Shown here one piece after another: positions 6,054 to 8,065 of a stretch of 8,065 nt of DNA (its first letter is position 1; every line of letters starts with the position of its first letter). The position numbers were made by a program, and so were the translations under genes. This stretch comes from Opitutia bacterium (GTDB taxonomy: Bacteria; Verrucomicrobiota; Verrucomicrobiae; Opitutales; UBA953), in contig CANKZO010000096.1 of the NCBI GenBank assembly GCA_947488485.1, forward strand, positions 1 to 8,065. Direction: 5' to 3'. The notes under the pieces are model-generated. The model searched no databases, was not told the origin of the DNA, and worked only from the letters and a program-made list of their open reading frames with translations.

Positions 6054-6128
6054 GCGCGCGTAGCTCAATGGTAGAGTACCACCTTGCCAAGGTGGCTGTT
6101 GCTGGTTCAAGTCCAGTCGCGCGCTCCA
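6054..6128 (+). tRNA. tRNA-Gly(GCC): tRNA-Gly (anticodon GCC)
   Basis: A full cloverleaf of 75 nt with encoded CCA can be folded by eye. The acceptor stem GCGCGCG (6054-6060) pairs with CGCGCGC (6118-6124), discriminator T6125. The D stem is GCTC/GAGT around loop AATGGTA. The anticodon stem CCACC/GGTGG encloses loop TTGCCAA with anticodon GCC at 6086-6088. The variable loop is CTGTT. The T stem GCTGG/CCAGT encloses TTCAAGT. The U73 discriminator and GCC anticodon agree with bacterial tRNA-Gly reading GGC and GGU codons. No intron is present. It sits between the end of the hemX-hemA operon and a strong terminator, with no terminator before it, so read-through from the operon could also produce it. 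Confidence 0.97.
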
Positions 6129-6142
6129 CTTTAAAATGGAGC
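6123..6142. repeat. short inverted repeat pairing the tRNA 3' end with its trailer
   Basis: GCTCCA (6123-6128, the last bases of the tRNA including CCA) is complementary to TGGAGC (6137-6142), with an 8-nt AT-rich loop. In the precursor this could form a small hairpin that hides the CCA end or competes with the acceptor stem. It is only 6 bp and may be chance. Confidence 0.4.
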
Positions 6143-6143
6143 C

Positions 6144-6171
6144 AAAACCCGCCGAAACCCGGCGGGTTTTT
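6144..6171 (+). terminator. rho-independent terminator, probably bidirectional
   Basis: A perfect 11-bp stem, AAAACCCGCCG (6144-6154) with CGGCGGGTTTT (6160-6170), encloses loop AAACC and ends in five T residues on the plus strand. It terminates the tRNA-Gly transcript and any operon read-through. On the minus strand the same hairpin ends in TTTT and lies 11 bp past the kinase stop codon, so it probably ends the phoB-phoR transcript as well. Confidence 0.92.
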
Positions 6172-6182
6172 CATATCCGGAC

Positions 6183-7424
6183 CTAGGCCGCCGCCGGCAG
6201 GGTTACCGTGATCCGTAGGCCCTTTGGTCGGGCAGGCTCCACCGAGGCCGAGCCCCCATGGAGTTCGGCTACCTGGCGGACGATGCTTAGACCCAGCCCG
6301 CTACCCCCCGCCCGGCGGGATTTGTCGGTCCGGTAAAAGCGATCGAAGAGTCTCGGCAGGTCTGCCGGGGTCACCCCTGCCCCGTCATCTTCGACCGTCA
6401 GCTCAACGCCGCTCGGGGTATCCCGGGTCGACACAACGAGGCGGCTCATGCCGGCGGCGTGGGCCAAGGCGTTATCAATCAGGTTCTGGACCAGCCGGCG
6501 GGCTTGGACCGGATCGGCGGCGCCACCACCAGCGGCCTCCAACTTCAATTCCAGCTTCACCCCGGCGGCCTTACAGCGGGCGGCAAATTCCTCGGCCACT
6601 TCGCGGGCCGCGATATGGAGGGCGCCCGGCTCGCGACGGACATCCTGGGAGGATTCCAGGCTGGCGAGGGCGAGTAGCCCTTCGACGAGGCCCTGCAGGC
6701 GGCCGACGGAGCTCACAATCTTCTGCGTGAACCGGGCGCGATCTTCGGGCGACATCGTCGCCTGGTCCTCGGCCAAGGTTTCGGCGTAGCCGCGGAGGAT
6801 TGTCACCGGGGTACGCAGGTCATGGGAGACGTTCGTGACAAATTCGCGTTCCATCGCTTGGAGGCGCTTCAGCGCCGTCACATCTGCCAACACGAAGATA
6901 GCGGCACCGTCGTCGAACGCTTCCGGGTCCGTCCGTGCACCGGCGGCCTGGATCCAGACATCGGAGAGTGGCGCACGGTTCAGGAGAATGGTGGAGCGGG
7001 CGTCGCCTTCGACGCGGACGCGGCGGACGAGCTCGATGAAGTCCGCGCTGCGGACGAGCGGCACAATTGAGCCACCCGCATCATCTTCGGAGAGGTTGAA
7101 CAATGCGGCGGCGGCTGGGTTGGCGAGGCGGAGCCGATCCTGGGCGTCGACGACGAGCACGGCATCGGTGAGAGGCGCCAGCAGCGCTTCGATGCGCCGG
7201 TCTGCCGCTGCGCGGATCTCGCCTTCATTCGCTGCGCGGCGTTCGATGGCGATGAATAGTTCTTCTAGGCGCAAGTTACGCACGAGCCAGCCATGCGGAC
7301 GCGGCGCGCCCCCATCGGCGAGTAACGCGCGGCGTGCCCAACGTACATGGCCGGCAATCTCGGCGAGGTACCAGACGGCGGTGACGACGAGCGCGAGCAG
7401 GAGTAACCAGGGAAGCCAGGACAT
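6183..7424 (-). CDS. phoR: PhoR-like PAS-domain sensor histidine kinase
   Basis: This 413-residue protein has one N-terminal membrane segment (about residues 4-20) and a short linker. A PAS-type region spans about 76-190 (LTDAVLVVDAQDRLRLANPAA near its start). The kinase core follows: H box FVTNVSHDLRTPV with phospho-acceptor His201, N box NLIDNALAHA with Asn314/Asn318, G1 DDGAGV at 346-351, F box LFDRFYR at 359-365 and G2 GGSGLGLS at 373-380. All catalytic elements are intact. The VSHDLRTPVT sequence and the pairing with an OmpR/PhoB-type regulator upstream fit the PhoR group, which responds to phosphate limitation through the Pst system. With one predicted membrane span there is no sizeable periplasmic sensor, so the signal would be cytoplasmic or relayed by a partner. 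It starts 49 bp after the regulator's stop and ends at the shared terminator. Confidence 0.88.
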   Translation of the reverse strand: MSWLPWLLLLALVVTAVWYLAEIAGHVRWARRALLADGGAPRPHGWLVRNLRLEELFIAIERRAANEGEIRAAADRRIEALLAPLTDAVLVVDAQDRLRLANPAAAALFNLSEDDAGGSIVPLVRSADFIELVRRVRVEGDARSTILLNRAPLSDVWIQAAGARTDPEAFDDGAAIFVLADVTALKRLQAMEREFVTNVSHDLRTPVTILRGYAETLAEDQATMSPEDRARFTQKIVSSVGRLQGLVEGLLALASLESSQDVRREPGALHIAAREVAEEFAARCKAAGVKLELKLEAAGGGAADPVQARRLVQNLIDNALAHAAGMSRLVVSTRDTPSGVELTVEDDGAGVTPADLPRLFDRFYRTDKSRRAGGSGLGLSIVRQVAELHGGSASVEPARPKGLRITVTLPAAA

Positions 7425-7473
7425 CTGCGGAGAATGCTGTCCGGCTCCGCCAGACGCGCGAGCGCAAAGCGGT

Positions 7474-8065
7474 TCAGCCGTTCACGCGGTAGCCGACGCC
7501 GCGCACGGTGTCGATCACATCGCCAGACGGGCCGAGTTTCTCGCGCAGGCGTCGGACGTGGGTGTCGACGGTGCGGGTCTCGAGGTCGGGCGAATAGTTC
7601 CAGACGTCGGAGAGGAGTTCTTCGCGCGACTGTACCCTGCCCTTCCGCTCGAGGAGCAGTCGGAGTAGCTTGAATTCGGTGGCGGTCAGATCGACGATCT
7701 TGCCGGAGGCGGTCACTTCGTGGCGCTCGATGTCGAGCATCAGTGCGCCGGCGGCAAGGCGGGTTGAAGGTTTGGCGGCGGCAGACTTCGCGCGGCGCAG
7801 AAGTGCTTGGGCGCGTAGCATCAACTCACGCGTATCAAAAGGCTTCGTCACGTAATCGTCGGCGCCGGATTCGAGGCCCTTTACCTTGTCGACCGTCTCG
7901 CCCTTGGCGGTGAGGAAGATCACCGGCGTATCCTGGAGAAGTGCGTCGGCGCGGACCATGCGGAGCAGCTGAACACCCGTGAGCTCGGGCATCATGACGT
8001 CGAGGATGATCAGATCCGGGCGGAAGTCGCGAGCGAGGCCGATGGCGCGCAGTGGGTCGTTGAGC
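7474..8065 (-). CDS. phoB: PhoB-like OmpR-family response regulator (5' end cut by window edge)
   Basis: About 196 residues are visible. The N-terminal 30 or so, including the acidic pocket, lie beyond the right edge, so the frame has no start inside the window; the internal ATG at 7995 is not the start. The receiver domain shows ILDVMMPE with phospho-acceptor Asp encoded at 8001-7999, then FLTAKG with the conserved Thr, and DDYVTKPF with the conserved Lys. A winged-helix DNA-binding domain follows: LTATEFKLLRLLLERKGRVQSREELLSDVW, the recognition helix TVDTHVRRLREKLG and the wing RGVGYRVNG at the C terminus. This order is that of PhoB. It is the upstream partner of the PhoR-like kinase. In the PhoB family the phosphorylated protein activates phosphate-scavenging genes; no Pho box was recognised in this window. 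Confidence 0.9.
   Translation of the reverse strand, partial: LNDPLRAIGLARDFRPDLIILDVMMPELTGVQLLRMVRADALLQDTPVIFLTAKGETVDKVKGLESGADDYVTKPFDTRELMLRAQALLRRAKSAAAKPSTRLAAGALMLDIERHEVTASGKIVDLTATEFKLLRLLLERKGRVQSREELLSDVWNYSPDLETRTVDTHVRRLREKLGPSGDVIDTVRGVGYRVNG

Noticed and set aside
6835..7668. 277-codon open frame on the plus strand, opposite the kinase and regulator genes
   Set aside because: It is antisense to two well-defined two-component genes, its protein is low-complexity Ser/Arg/Ala-rich, and it has no recognisable domain. It is a GC-rich shadow frame.
7474..7995. Response regulator starting at the ATG at 7995
   Set aside because: The frame continues upstream to the window edge with receiver sequence ending ILDV before the ATG, including the phospho-acceptor Asp. 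The gene is therefore truncated by the window, not short.
1..8065. CRISPR array, insertion sequence, prophage or long repeat
   Set aside because: No regularly spaced repeats, transposase-like frames, terminal inverted repeats or integration-type direct repeats beside the tRNA were seen. The tRNA-Gly is followed directly by a terminator and housekeeping-type genes.

Overview
The window is a dense, GC-rich bacterial chromosome segment. It carries eight protein genes that are complete or nearly so, one further gene cut by each window edge, one tRNA, and very little intergenic DNA. The gene set suggests a Verrucomicrobiota/Opitutae-like Gram-negative: a DUF5069 protein, a short glutamyl-tRNA reductase behind a HemX/CcsA-type membrane protein, and exported redox and solute-binding proteins. 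This assignment comes from family recognition and was not checked by a search.

Layout. (1) Positions 1-1361, minus strand: a probable three-gene unit read from a promoter near 1333-1361. It encodes an exported thioredoxin/tryparedoxin-like protein, a low-molecular-weight protein-tyrosine phosphatase whose GTG start directly follows the thioredoxin stop, and a RelE/ParE-like protein cut by the left edge. (2) 1378-1833, minus: a DUF5069 protein of unknown function, divergent from the next block. (3) 1902-6027, plus: a tightly packed operon of a HemX-like CcsA-family membrane protein, glutamyl-tRNA reductase (hemA), an NtrC-type sigma-54 activator and a PstS-like exported binding protein, with junctions of 4-bp overlap, 3-bp gap and 4-bp overlap. 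(4) 6054-6128, plus: tRNA-Gly(GCC), whose best -35 box lies inside the end of the preceding gene, followed by a strong and probably bidirectional hairpin terminator. (5) 6183-8065, minus: a PhoR-like histidine kinase and a PhoB-like response regulator cut by the right edge, converging on the same terminator.

How the parts may work together. HemX and GluTR belong to the first committed step of C5 tetrapyrrole synthesis. The NtrC-type regulator has an intact phospho-acceptor, ATPase and GAFTGA loop but no kinase beside it. The PstS-like protein lacks its own ABC transporter genes here and faces a PhoR/PhoB pair, which hints at a phosphate or other anion-sensing context. I see no CRISPR array, insertion sequence, prophage or clearly novel multi-gene system. 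The points most worth a second look are the missing C-terminal dimerisation domain of HemA, the heme/sigma-54/binding-protein operon, the toxin-like gene without a visible antitoxin, and the inverted repeat lying across the promoter of the thioredoxin unit.
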